Source of the DNA: Anaspis maculata
Lineage: Eukaryota > Arthropoda > Insecta > Coleoptera > Scraptiidae
DNA length: 64,000 nt
Reading direction: 5' to 3'
NCBI GenBank assembly: GCA_949128115.1
Contig: OX421965.1
Span: forward strand, 54,554,012 to 54,618,011
Shown: piece after piece, positions 35,377-46,840 of the stretch
Numbering within the stretch: position 1 is the first letter of the stretch
How the letters are laid out: each line of letters opens with the position of its first letter
Notes under the pieces: model-generated
Databases searched by the model: none
What the model was told of the DNA's origin: nothing
What the model saw: the letters and a program-made list of their open reading frames with translations, nothing else
Program-made: the position numbers and the translations under genes

Positions 35377-37314
35377 CTGCGGCGTCCAGCTGCTGGCAGC
35401 TTGATGCGGCCTCGTCTGGCTCTTGGACCGCGACCTGAAGATCTTCTTCGCCATGAGCCGGCTACCATGGTGCATGACACTCGACGACGACTTGGACTTC
35501 TGCATGGCCGCCCCTCCGCTTCCGGCCGAGGCCGCTGAAGCTGCGGCAGACTTTTCGTTACTACTTTGTTTATCGTGCTTAGAGCCGTGCAAGAGATGGC
35601 TCAAAAAGGAATGCGATTTGGCTGGAGGGGGTGAACTGGGAGAAGACTTGTTGTTCTCGTCCTGTACCCCTATGTCAATGCTACTGCGCGAACTAGAAAC
35701 CCGACTTTCGACATCGGACACGAACTCGTCGAACTTTAAATCGCGATACGTCAGGATCCAATCGTCGTTGGTCTGGCAGCCCTTGTTCAGGCCGTCGTCG
35801 TCGCCCGGTTTGGTGATTTCGCCTTTGGCCTTGATGTTCCTCAAGTTCCTGTCGTAGTTGACTCGCTTGAAGCGATCCACTTTGTCGGTGTCCACGCTCT
35901 TCTTTCTGGCCATTCTCAAGTAACGCTTGATGGTATCGCTCACAGATTGAGAAATGTCGTCGTTGTCGACGCTGCTCCTCCGTCTGGCTGATGGACGCCC
36001 GCTTTCTCGTCTTTCCTCCTCGTCTTTTTCGGCCTGCGCTTTTTTGTACTCTTTTTCGATTTCTGCTAAAGCTGTTTCGGGAATTGCGACTGTTTGTATG
36101 CCCCAATCATGGTAGGTGACGTCTTGGGTCTCATTTTCGATTTCGATAAGCGGTGGTGGATGACTACCACTTTTCCAACTTGATGGACTAGTGTCATAAG
36201 CGTGATGGCGTAAGCCGCTCTGGCCAAAGCCGCTTTGATTGAAGCCACCTTGCCCAAAACCGCCTTGTCCGTAACCACCTTGCCCAAAACCGCTTTGTCC
36301 TAAACCGCTTTGACTATAACCGCTAGCGCTGCTGTAGTTGCCTGCACCTCTGCTGCTTCTAAACCCTTTTGTTTTTCTCAGTTCGAAATAGAGCTTCTCC
36401 AAAGCTTTCCTGTCGGTCAGTAAATCAGAGATGACTTTGTCTCGATTGGTAGCTTGACTGAAGTAGCGGCTAAGAGTTTCGTAAGCAGATTTCTGTACGT
36501 GGTCGCCATTGAAATGGACTTGAGGTCGTGCACTAGTAGGGTTAGCAGAAAAAGAGTAGCGTTGAGTATAATACCTGCTCGCTAACGTCAAGTGGCGTTG
36601 TAGCTTATCGACTAGTTCTTGGTAATTGAAATCAGCGGCATACTTAGAGCTAGAAGACGGCGGGGCTTTATCTGCTATCGTTAAGTACTGTTCGAGCATG
36701 TTAATTAGCTGTTTCTCGTCTTGATCTTGTTCTTGATCAGCTTGTGATCGAGTTGAACCAATCCCGTGAGCACCCTGAGATTCTTGAGAACCATGAACAC
36801 CTTCAGAACCGATCCCAACGGCTGGCAAGTAATTTGTAGGTGAAGGACTCTGATTCAAAAAATCGTACTTCATTTTCTGAAGGTCGAAACGACCGCCGGA
36901 GTTGGAGGGGATCAAAGCCAAGTGTGTCGGGCGCTCGGGTTTGCAAATTGTGCTGACTTCATCCTCGGAGAAGGCCTTACGACAGCTGCCGCCTTTGCGG
37001 CGTTCTCCCTTTCGCTTCTTGCGGAGGCTCAGAGCGCCTGGGTATGAGTTTTTGCGCCACAACAAGAAGCGGGGTTCTTTTTTACAGACCTCTTGGAAAT
37101 AAGCTTCGATTTTTGGGATGTCTTCTTGACGGTTCTGGGCTCCGTCGGGGATCAGTTTCCGGCCAGCATCGGCCATGTAGCGCCACGTCTTGCGGGTCAA
37201 GAGCCATCGTTCTTTCGGCTTTTTCTTCTTCATGGACCGGCCCATTGTGGTGGAGTATTCGGTGCTTTCAGTCGAGGCGCTCCGGCCCAATGTTTTGCGT
37301 CTTGCGTCGGCCAT
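35377..37314 (-). CDS. First coding exon of an ARHGAP6/36-like RhoGAP gene
   Basis: This exon encodes 646 codons. The ATG sits in a strong context (CAACAAAATGG), and an in-frame TAG lies eight codons upstream, so this is the first possible Met. The exon ends at GCCGCAG followed by GTAAGA, a near-ideal donor in phase 0; the six codons that remain open after it are intron. The protein starts with a basic block (residues 20-60, including RWLLTRKTWRYMADAGRKL). Charged and Ser-rich linkers follow, then a Gly/Gln/Phe repeat (about 331-373), a helical Glu/Lys stretch (about 410-440) and a basic Ser-rich end (RSRSKSQTR...SSWTPQ). Its continuation in exon 10840-10996 supports an ARHGAP6/ARHGAP36-type Rho GTPase-activating protein, a regulator of actin-linked Rho signalling. 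The family call rests on the later exons; the N-terminal role is unknown. Several plus-strand frames here are antisense shadows. Confidence 0.88.
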
Positions 37315-38000
37315 TTTGTTGTAAATGCGAGGCTGGATCTATGCTAGGAGCATCGATTCTAACCATTTGTAGAGATCATTTTTCAGCTGTCTTCATCAAG
37401 GACTTTATTCAAGTCATGCAGCTTAAGGAAACAGTACGATAAAGCGCTTACAGAAAATTTGGTGCAGATCCACTGTGTCAAGCTGGCAAGCCTTGCGTCT
37501 TCTTCCCCCTCAGTTATCCGTAATTGACAATAAACAGTGTTATAAGAGAATTATAATCTAAAATTGAATCTCTTTCTTGGCAAACATCTTTCAAATTCTA
37601 GCGTAGGCCCGCAGACCGCAGCATTTAAATTGTTTCATCATCGAGGGGGTATACGGCGTTGAAAAAATCTCGAGTTTCGCTGACCGACCCAGTTTTCTGC
37701 ACGCCGCTTCCACTAGCACCGATTTAGTGTTTACTGCCACGTTTTTAAATTTTCAACAACAGAACACACGGAAATTCACATAACTAACCGCACTATACTT
37801 AAACTACTAAACTATGTGGTGAGAGATGATGGTGGCGCTTGGCATTCTCATGGCCTTAGCTCAGACTTCGGTGTTTGTTTGTGGACCCATGGTGGATTTT
37901 GGGAGTTTTTTTTTGTAAGGCAGTCACGCGGCCAGTTTGAGTCCACTTGGTTAGCCACTCAACACTGACGCGACAGAGCAAGTAGCGGCTACTTGGAAAC
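37315..38000 (-). promoter_or_regulatory. Presumed 5' UTR and promoter region of the RhoGAP gene
   Basis: This is the stretch immediately upstream of the first Met. It is richer in CpG than the introns (around 37600-37740 and 37920-37990) and has no repeat that I could pair elsewhere. A minus-strand TCAGT near 37966-37970 matches the arthropod initiator consensus, but I saw no TATA box or downstream promoter element at a fitting distance. The transcription start is therefore not determined, and a non-coding 5' exon further right is possible. Confidence 0.3.
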
Positions 38001-38715
38001 AAAAATATCCCATTTGGCAAGAGACACCTACCAAGCTAGACAGAGTTAGCAAAATAAAGATAAATATTAGATTATATAGCAACGGCCAGATAGAATAAAC
38101 TTTCGGATGCTTTCGCGGTATCTGAAATTTTCGCCCGATGAAAAACGCCTCTCATCACCCGTTTGCTCTTCTCCTCTTGTTATCCATCCAAAATAAAATT
38201 ACGCAATATGTAGCTGGGAGTTTGAATCCTAAAAGACAATCTAAAGGGGGGCGCCCTCCTGAAATTCCCAAGGTGGCCTAACAATCGCCGAATTAACCTC
38301 CTGAAAATACCTGCGCGAGTATCAAATGTTTGAGTAAAAATAGCCAACTCAGATGCATTTATAGAGAGACGTGTGGAGCGGGCCCACCTACTTTTAGCCC
38401 GGCTACTACACACACACACATTCGCTAGCGCTCACACACGCACACCTAGTTGACAATATTAAAATATTAACGCAGTAACTCAGGTCATCCCAGTTATGCC
38501 CGTAAATTCCAGCTTATTGTCGATAAATAAACCGGGAGAGTCACGTGACGCAGGACAGCACCTTCGCGGATTTTTTGTCCAGAGAATTTATAATTTTCGA
38601 AGTGGGTCAAGTAGAAGTCGGGATTTCAAGCGAATCGGTTCGTAATCGCAAGCTTCATTGTTGCCAGGGTCAACCGTATACAAGTTTTTCGCAACGGCAC
38701 ATTGGCATTTTAGCG

Positions 38716-38851
38716 CTAATAGTTTTTGAAAAATGCTTGAGCTCCAACTCAAGAAAATCCCCAGGATCAACTTTCATAATATGACTGCGGCCACCACGGT
38801 CGCTTGATTTATCCAGCGCACTTGTTCCCATCCACATCTTCTGGCCCAGCT
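38716..38851 (-). CDS. Possible internal or terminal exon of an unknown gene
   Basis: A good acceptor (TTCTTATTTCAG) ends at 38852. The frame after it, entered in phase 1, reads LGQKMWMGTSALDKSSDRGG, then RSHIMKVDPGDFLELELKHF, and is open to a TGA about 60 codons on. The first 40 residues look protein-like, with Gly/Asp/Arg-rich composition unlike the surrounding noise. A donor is not obvious (GTATAC or GTTGAC are the candidates), and I do not recognise the family. It could be an alternative exon upstream of the RhoGAP gene, an exon of a separate minus-strand gene, or chance. Confidence 0.3.
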
Positions 38852-39166
38852 CTGAAATAAGAACACCGTGAGATGCAAATGACGCCGATTTCGATTACCC
38901 AAACTATCCACTGTAACCACCCCAAACCACTGTAACCACTAACCATTTAGTTATAGTGATTGACCGCGGACAGCTATCGATGGATTTGTCGATTATTCGC
39001 TATTCAATTCAATTTTTCCAACCATACTGCCACCAGACTGTCAACAAACTGTAGCATTCGAAAACCCAGTAACTTGACAACCTAGTTCTAGTGGGTTTGC
39101 TTATGGTATCCCATGTGCAACTTGAGAGTAAGCAAAGTGATTGGTATCAAACTGTTCCTTAAATCA

Positions 39167-39330
39167 TGACGAACAAGGATCGCGATTGTGGACATCTGAG
39201 ACCCGCCAAGGGGCAGCGGGAGGGGGAGAATAATGTGCTGAACAGATTAAAAATGTTAACTCATGAACCGGAGGTGGTAGAATGCTGGAAGTTAGCTCAG
39301 TTAGCTCATGTGCTCAGTAGGTATTCAAAA
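39167..39330 (+). repeat. Second copy of the 3900-4230 SINE head
   Basis: It shares GTGGACATCTGAGACCCGC, AAGGGGCAGC and GAGAATAATGTGCT with 3900-3985. It continues into GGAGGTGGTAGAATG, a degraded version of the tRNA-like part, but lacks a clear B box and A-tail. Confidence 0.55.
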
Positions 39331-39692
39331 CCAATGAAGGCTTAGCAAACCGTTTTTGAAAATAGTGAACGGTCTTAAGGATATCTTGACCACCTTGTAT
39401 TTCAAAAGCCCCCTAATTTCCTGAAAGATTGTTATTGATGGAGATGTAATGAAAATTGGGTTCGCCTAGGACGCGTAGTTTACTTGTGAAACGCGATTGA
39501 TGTGAAGAATGAAACACCCTGTATACTTAACAGCATCTTTTTCATATATTATTTAACTTGTCTTCCATATTGGTGTTGCTTGAAGTGGGCTCCTCAGAAC
39601 TCCTCTTGTTTCAATTAGAATGTTGTCCTCAGAGTATTCTTACCTATGTTCTGTGGCCTCCGAATGAGACTTTCGATTTTATCAGCAGCCTC

Positions 39693-39837
39693 AAGGACGA
39701 GTTGAATTGGTAAAATAAGCATTGCAAAATCAGTCTCTGTGGGTTGATTCCTTGACGGATTCTTACCATTTTGGTCTCTTTTAAACCCACAGGGTTTGAT
39801 TTCGCAACGATTATTTTACCAATTCAACTCCGTCCTT
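39693..39837. mobile_element. Inverted-repeat element, first of an adjacent pair
   Basis: AAGGACGAGTTGAATTGGTA pairs with TACCAATTCAACTCCGTCCTT, and AACCCACAG pairs with the left-hand CTGTGGGTT. The next element (39842-40130) has related ends and starts four bases later. Confidence 0.55.
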
Positions 39838-39841
39838 ATTA

Positions 39842-40130
39842 AAGGATGAAGTTAAATTTGTGGAATGAGGCGTTGCGGAATCAATCCTGTGGGCTTCTTT
39901 CTTGACAGAACTTTACCATTCAGATCTTTTTGGAAAGCTTCAATAAGGAGGTACAGGTACTTTTGTTTGAGCCTATAGACATTTTCAAAATTTAAAAAAA
40001 AAATCGAATTTGGAAAACATTTTTTTGGATTTTGGAATCAAACAGACCTGAATGGTAGATTTTTGTCAAGGAATGAGCCCACAGCAATTGATTTCGCAAC
40101 GCCTTATTTCACCTATTCAACTTCATCCTT
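39842..40130. mobile_element. Inverted-repeat element, second of an adjacent pair
   Basis: AAGGATGAAGTTAAATTTGT pairs with the complement ending ATTCAACTTCATCCTT, and GTTGCGGAATCAATCCTGTG pairs with the region around 40081-40101. The ends match those of 39693-39837, so both belong to one family. Confidence 0.55.
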
Positions 40131-40639
40131 AAGGGGCTTCCCCTCCAGACTGATAATTATTCTAGAGCTAGTTCTAGAGTTCTGTAGAGTTATGAAAAAG
40201 ATGGGTATAAAAGCAATGAGCGTAGAATAGTGGGAACATAAAAAAATTGCATAAAAAAATAGCAGCAAGTCCTCACGGGGGTGAGTCTAATGAATGAGCG
40301 CATTTCCGGAGTGAAAGATAAGTACACCTACTCACTGTTACCTGTAAACAGATTGTCCCGCATGCACAAGTATAGATTCCGCATAAAAATCGAGGTATCT
40401 TGCTTAAGAATGAGTCATCAAAAAAATTCGTTCACTAAAAATTTCTTCATTTTTTCCTGCGCATTTGATTTACAGTTTACACTGCAGTCGATACACATAA
40501 CTTTTACTTTGTGGAATGGCGGGGCGGAATTCGCTTTTTGAAAAAAAAAAGTGTCTTCCATAGCAATAAAGGAGTCAAAAAAAAAAGTTTGTTTTCTCCT
40601 TATCGGCACTTCTTGTGCCATAGGAGTTTGCTGCCTTTT

Positions 40640-40762
40640 ATTAAGTATTCATACAAGCTGAAAAATTCCGTTTAAACAGCACAACACCCAGACCTGCTGC
40701 CCAGGAATCGAACCCGGGAGCTTGCCGAGCGAACACGCAGTCCACTCGACTAGCGGGCCGTC
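40640..40762 (-). mobile_element. tRNA-derived SINE, copy 2 of a family
   Basis: On the minus strand the A-box region CTAGTCGAGTGGACTGCG and B box GGGTTCGATTCC (plus 40704-40715) are correctly ordered. TCTGGGTGTTGTGC and TTTTTCAGCT follow, as in the copy at 16330-16465, and the unit ends near AATAAAAGG. Confidence 0.68.
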
Positions 40763-41313
40763 GAATAAAGGAATCAAGATGATTCTTTCACTAAAAATTC
40801 CTCCATTACTTTCTGCATATTTCGTTCGCTGAATATATGCATGTATCTAGAACGGTTCGCAAGATTCCGCGATGTAGAAGTTCACACTTTAGCGTTAAAT
40901 ACCGACTTTTTCAACATTTTCAATTTCTTTTCGCAATCGTGTAGCCGAACCAAATATTTTTTGTTAGGACAAACGGACAGACGGACTTCAAAGCGTGGCT
41001 AATAGCGGATTTCCTATGGAAATGGGCTGAAAACAGCGATGAAAATAAGAGAACAAAAAATTGCAATGGAGTTTTATGTCTTTCATCCGGATGAGCCTCA
41101 TATTAGGTTAGTAAGTCGAAACCGAAACCGTTACCGCAATAACGGAAGTCGAAGAGGAAGGTCTTCTTGGGCTTTTCTAGCTAGGTTTTTCTTGGCAACA
41201 TTAAGATACTGTGTGCTCACGCGACATGACCCACCCCCCTCCCCCCTTCAACTAAACGCTTCCTCTTTGAGATATTTTATACATGGTGTTCGAAATAGTA
41301 TTTTATGTTACTA

Positions 41314-41412
41314 GCGCCGAAAACCGGGCATAGCATAACGAACGTGAATGCAGCTCTCGGCCTAGGGCCTCGAGCTGCATTCACGTTCGTTATGCTATGC
41401 CGTTTTCAGCGC
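41314..41412. other. Near-perfect 99-base hairpin
   Basis: GCATAGCATAACGAACGTGA and ATGCAGCTC on the left are matched base for base on the right (GAGCTGCAT then TCACGTTCGTTATGCTATGC), around the loop TCGGCCTAGGGCC. The outer GCGC and GAAAAC also pair. A stem of nearly 45 base pairs this intact is young or maintained. Confidence 0.75.
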
Positions 41413-42099
41413 GAGTATCATACATCGTTTTTCGTGCTGCTTTTAATAAAATTACAAATAAATAAGATCATATCGCAATAATCATTGTAATAAATTTCAA
41501 GTTGTACTTCTGCCATTTATCACCAAGGCACGAGGCATATACCTACTAAATGCAGATTTTTGTGTGTCAAATGTCGATTTGAAAAATTGCGTCCTATGTT
41601 TGAGTTTTCTTGCTTAAAACCGCCCTCCCCCTCCCCAATTAGAAAGGCCATCCTCCAATAATCCCGAAATCACTGAGCTCTAGTGTCTTGTGTGACGACG
41701 AAACATAAAAAATGACGTACATTAATCACTTTTGAATTTTGGCGCCACAAAACGTTAAAACTCATTCTGCAATTGTACCAACAGCTATTAGAAAAATGAC
41801 CCTGAAATATCAATTTTGAAAATGATTATTCATTATTTTAACTGATTTAAACCGAAAATTTCAAGCTATGACATTGGAAACGTGGTCTCTCTTGAATTCT
41901 GCATGGTTTTGCAAGGTTAGTTTATTTTTTACGTGTACTTTTTACTTTGCCGCTCTAGATCTTTTTCTGAATATTACAGTGCAGGACACCGAGCGCATAT
42001 TGTCATTTTCGGTTATGGCAACACGAAAAAATAATTTCAATTCTTGCGACAACCTGTATTTAATTATTGCAGTCGAAACAGTTTTTCGTGCTAAATATC

Positions 42100-43950
42100 A
42101 AAATCTATAATATACATGTGGGTTTTACTCGGTGTTTCTTTGATATCAAGAAAATTTAAAACAATAGATAAACAAAATACTGGTGATAGTGTAAGAAACA
42201 TTTCACACTTCTGAAAAAATTTGGCGCTATAAGCACAGCCATCTAGCCAGAACGATATCCGAAAAACCGAGATCGATTTCTTTTTAGACGAGGAAAACCC
42301 ACAAGTGTCATACATTTTTGTAATCAGCCATCATTAAGAATAATTTTTTGATTTTTAAAATTTCTTAAAAGGGAAGCATTAGTTGGATGGGGGGGGGGTC
42401 CCATCTCGCGTGAATACCCTGTACTTATAGGTACTCTGTCTACTACTTCCTCGACTATTCCTGTTCAGATGAACGCGTTGAGTCACCTTTCCAGCAATGA
42501 CTCAATCGTCGCTCAAGATTCACCTTCAGAATTACATTTACTGAAGCGTTTCATAAATCAGTTTTTGTGCTCATCCACTTGACTGTATGCCTATTCCCAA
42601 TCGTGAATCAAATTCCCATTCAGTACTCTTCGTCTCTTCGCCGTCTCAATCTAAAATAAAATACATTGCGTCTGCGGCAACCTCAAAACAATCTATTTTC
42701 GTCTTTTATTAAACTTGAAAAAGTATCTATCTATCGCAAGAGAGGAGAAAGAAGGATCACTATACTTGCGGCGGATCTGATTGTTCTATTACGAAGGACA
42801 TTCGTCCTACTCTCTTGTCAGTCTGTCAGTTCAGATCACCTGCTCACTACTTGATGAGGGTTTTATGGCGAACTTTGAATTCGCCGGTGCCTATAATAAA
42901 ACACGTCTTTTTGTTAACCATCAAATTGACTTTAGTAGTGTTTGTACTGAAAGCTTTATGGAGTTTACCTAACACAAAAATAGACTGCCGATACCACCAA
43001 ATTGCCGCTTGGGAATTGCTAAAATCGAAACGGAGAAATGCAACCGGATAGGAGGTCTACTCGTTTCTTGCCGCAGGCATTTTAGGTCAAAAATCTACCT
43101 AACCAAATAACTCGTCTGAAGTTGATTTTTTGCAAATTGACAGTTTTCACCTAGTAGAACAACATATCAAAATACCCAAACCTTCCCCTGTCCGCGTCCT
43201 CGATTTTCAGGTCATCAGGTTTTTGGAGTTGCATCGTTCAGAGCTGGAGCTCATCCCGTAGTCTTAGTCATGAACTGATCAAGCTCAAACTGGACTTGAA
43301 TTTGAATGAAAATATCAAACATTGATTTTGGTGCAAATGAGCCACGTTCGGTACGCGAAAAATTCTATGCGTGTCCAGTTCAAATTCTCAATCCCTCAAT
43401 TTTTTTCCATGTAGTCAACACCACCCTGCGTAGCATGGAGAAAAACAATTGCAGTGGTAAAAGTGCTATCCAAATTCACCCCTTCGCTTCCCCCACCCCA
43501 CCACAACTTAAAAATTAATCACCTACCACGGGTTCCACCAAGGCCCAGTGTCTCACTTCAAGTTTAGCTTCAAACCCGGTTTGGTTACTGTGGAAATAAT
43601 TGTTGCAACAATCGAATCCATGACCACCAGGCCAAGTTTAAACATAAACTCGTAGTGAGCAACTGAGCCCAAAAAAATAATCAAAAACGGTTTGAGCTAA
43701 ACCGGGATTAAACGGATTTCTTTCTGGTAAATGCTATAGATCCATTTTAAATACGTTAAATCGCAAATATACTACCATTTCGTTAATTACTTAGCGAGAA
43801 AACCTGAATTTGCATTGATGATTTGGCCAGAACCGATCAAAAGAAATCTCGAGGTAGCCATCAACTGGTTGAATATTTTGGTGAAATCCACCCACGGCTA
43901 GTAATTTATTTATCTTTCTAAAACAGTACCTGGAAGATGGGACCTCTCCT
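42100..43950. other. Stretch with no recognisable gene or repeat
   Basis: AT-rich sequence with only short open frames of ordinary random type. One half-site ACCCTGTAC occurs at about 42416. Nothing further is supported. Confidence 0.5.
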
Positions 43951-45930
43951 CCATTAAAACGCACAATCGAAGAATTTTAAAAGGGAAATGGGGGTTTTGA
44001 AAACATTTGTTTTAGAAAGAGAATTCAATTTCCATCTAAACTGCTCAACATTTGAAATGTCGGTATCGAAAATTCTGCCCTTTTTCAAAACAGTATAACT
44101 TTGGTTTGTCGTTACCGATTCCGATTTTGTTTTCACGGTTGTTTAGATACATCTTTCAGCAACTTACTCGGTGGGCGATATTTTTTGACTGATTCCAATT
44201 ACATTCGTTACAGGGTGGAATGTAAAGAATTGCAAAATTGTGCTCAGTTCAATAGATCCCCATTTTTGTGAACTTTTTTTTTTCAAATTCTAACGATATA
44301 ATCGTGAAGCCTGATGTCCTATTTCGAAATATTTTTTGAATTTTCCAGATCAGAAGTCCAACAATGACATGATTTTTCTTTGTAAAAGTTGCATTTTAGT
44401 CATTTTGGTTGGCAATAACATCACATTTTTGATGATAGGAACCTGCAATTTTGCATGCTTGTTGCTTGAGCTGTTAAAAACTGCTGCGCCGTCAGAAACC
44501 TCCGTTATACTTACCCGGTTCGCGTTCTCGAATGAAAAGGAAAATATTGTGAACGCGCAAAAAATTTGTTTCCGGATTTCGAAGAATAACTCTTTTTCAA
44601 CGTCCATCTAATCGATTTATTCAGACAACTTTCAGATCAAAGTCGGTCTGTCTGCCTGTCTGTGTGTCTAACTCTGTGTAATCATCCATGCTAACTCCCA
44701 AGCAGTTCATCCAATTGAGCTGAAATTTGGTATGCGGTCATGGTATAGGCGTCTTATGAACTTGTGTGATTTTGGTTGGAATCCGCCATTAGAGGGCGCA
44801 CTTATCGCATTGTATCAATATCGGAATTTTTGACGTACGGACCTCAAATTGAATATGTAGTTGTTTTGTTGGCTCAAAAAGACACTCTAAAATTTCAGTT
44901 TGAATATGTTTCAAAAATATAACCTGAATCTCTTATTTTTCAAAAATGTCTAAAATGCAACTTTTACAAAATCATATAATCATATGATTATATCATAATG
45001 AATCATAATGATTATATGATCAAAGTCATATAATCATTTTTGAACTTTTGATGTGAAAAATTCGAAAACCATTTCGAGACAAGACATCAGGCTTCATGAT
45101 TATATCGTTAGAATTTGAAAACAAAATTGTTCACAAAAACGAGGACTTATTGAACTAAGCACAATTCTGCAATGCTTCACATTCCACCCTGTAACGAATG
45201 TAATTTCAATAAATTGAAAACTCTCGCCAACGGAGAAGTATTCAAACAACCGTGAAGACAAAATTGGAATCGGTTGATAGAATCCAAAGTTACACCATTT
45301 TGAAAAAAGCAAAATCTTCGATTCCGACATTTCAAATGTACCGGGTGGGCCATAATAAACCGGAATACTTTTTTTCGCCTATAAAATTTTCCTTCTTTAA
45401 CCGATTTTGACGGGAATGGTACCAACGGAAAGCCAATAGACTAGGTCGTACACCACAAAAGTCAAAATGGCCGTAACTTCAAAATTCGAGATGGCGGAAA
45501 TGTTTAAATATACACCTTTTTTTGTTTTCGTTCCTTTTGTTCAAAAGTTGTGGAAACTGTGAAAACAACATCATAATCGGAAAGAATGCAGTTTTTCTCA
45601 CAATTCAAGACCATTCCGAGCTTATTCGGTCCATTCGTTCTGGAGTGATAGCGAAATTGAAAAAGGCCTACTTCACATGTTCTGACTAGAAATGATGGTT
45701 TTGAATTTTGGTTTCCTGCCTTCCAAATTTTTGTTTTTCGGGGCCGATTCCACAGAAATGTAGTCAATCAGTCAATCTATTCACGACGTCGGGTATTGAA
45801 AATCTAACGTCGAGATTGAAGTCAATAATTAAAAGTTTGACGCAATAAATGAAAAAGAGCATAATATTATCACGACCGCAACTTGAATGACTTTTTTAGG
45901 CATTTTTTAGGCAAGTAACAAAAATATCAA

Positions 45931-46840
45931 TAGACCGAAGAAGTGTGACGTCACAACATGGCAACATGGCCGGCGGTTGACATTTTCTGGAGGCCAACGT
46001 CAAACGTGACATGACCGTGGGATGCACGGCACGTGGCATGCACTTGACGTTTCTCTGTTTGTGTTTGTCATGTGTTTGTCAAATTTTTGCGAAGATAAAT
46101 AACGGAAATGGATATAACAAAAACGATTCATATTTTGGGCTATATCAGGTGAAGGAAATCAAACTATATTGCTATAAACTAAAAACTGCTAACTATAAAC
46201 TGCGATCCATTGCTCTTTGCCTCTGAGCATCTCATGAACGAGATTGTCGACGGCGATTCTCCTGCCCAGTTTTTGTTCGAGGTCTTCTCGCTGCCTTGAT
46301 GGACCGTTACAATGAAAACGAGCGTGTTCCGCGTTGTCCTGGCGCTGAGGCTTTTGAGGCTCCCCAGTATTTCTTTCATCCAACTTTGAACCAAGGCGTT
46401 CCACTGCCGTTGCCACTGCTCGACGAACTGCTTTCTGGCCTTGTTTCTGCTTTCTGGTTTGCTGGTGGGCACTCCTAGGCTTGTTTCCTCTAATCGCAAG
46501 CATCAGGGCGAAGGGTGGGATACCCGAGAGCGCTCGTGCTGCATCATGCGGAACCGTTCTGTAGGCACTGGTGATTCTGAGTGCAGCTTTGCGCAGCTCT
46601 CTGTCAATGAGTTGGGCTATATGTCTGGCCTTTTTGCAACCAAGTCCGCCTGTATGACGCTGGCTGTCTCTTAGGCCGGCAATTTCAGCAATGCTCACTG
46701 CCATTTTGCACTGACTTTTGTGACTTTTATGCCAAACACAACCAAACATAGAAACGTCACGTTCATGTGACGTTGGCCTCCAGAAAATGTCAACCGCCGG
46801 CCATGTTGCCATGTTGTGACGTCATCACTTCTCCGGTCTA
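45931..46840. mobile_element. Inner element with 85-base terminal repeats
   Basis: The left end TAGACCGAAGAAGTG and TGACGTCACAACATGGCAAC pair with the right end GTTGCCATGTTGTGACGTCA and CTTCTCCGGTCTA. Pairing continues through CCGGCGGTTGACATTTTCTG and GGCCAACGTCA. The centre contains a retrotransposon-derived frame on the minus strand. Confidence 0.72.
46189..46812 (-). pseudogene. Captured non-LTR retrotransposon C-terminal fragment, open for 207 codons
   Basis: The ATG lies in the right terminal repeat of the 45931-46840 element, so the first dozen residues (MATWPAVDIFWRP) are repeat-derived. From about residue 65 the frame shows the tail of an R1-like reverse transcriptase: ALRITSAYRTVPHDAARALS followed by GIPPF, then DNAEHARFHC, LEQKLGRRIAVDNLVHEML and KEQWIAV. 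From memory these match the conserved AYRTVS--A---LAGIPP segment and the zinc-knuckle tail of R1/LOA-type elements. The polymerase core with its catalytic aspartates is missing, and only part of the CCHC residues remain, so it cannot encode an active enzyme. Confidence 0.6.

Noticed and set aside
35423..35857. Plus-strand frame of 144 codons
   Set aside because: It is the antisense of the RhoGAP first coding exon, whose minus-strand frame is 646 codons long and has a proper donor.
37044..37442. Plus-strand frame of 132 codons
   Set aside because: Mostly antisense to the RhoGAP first exon and its 5' UTR; no independent coding signal.
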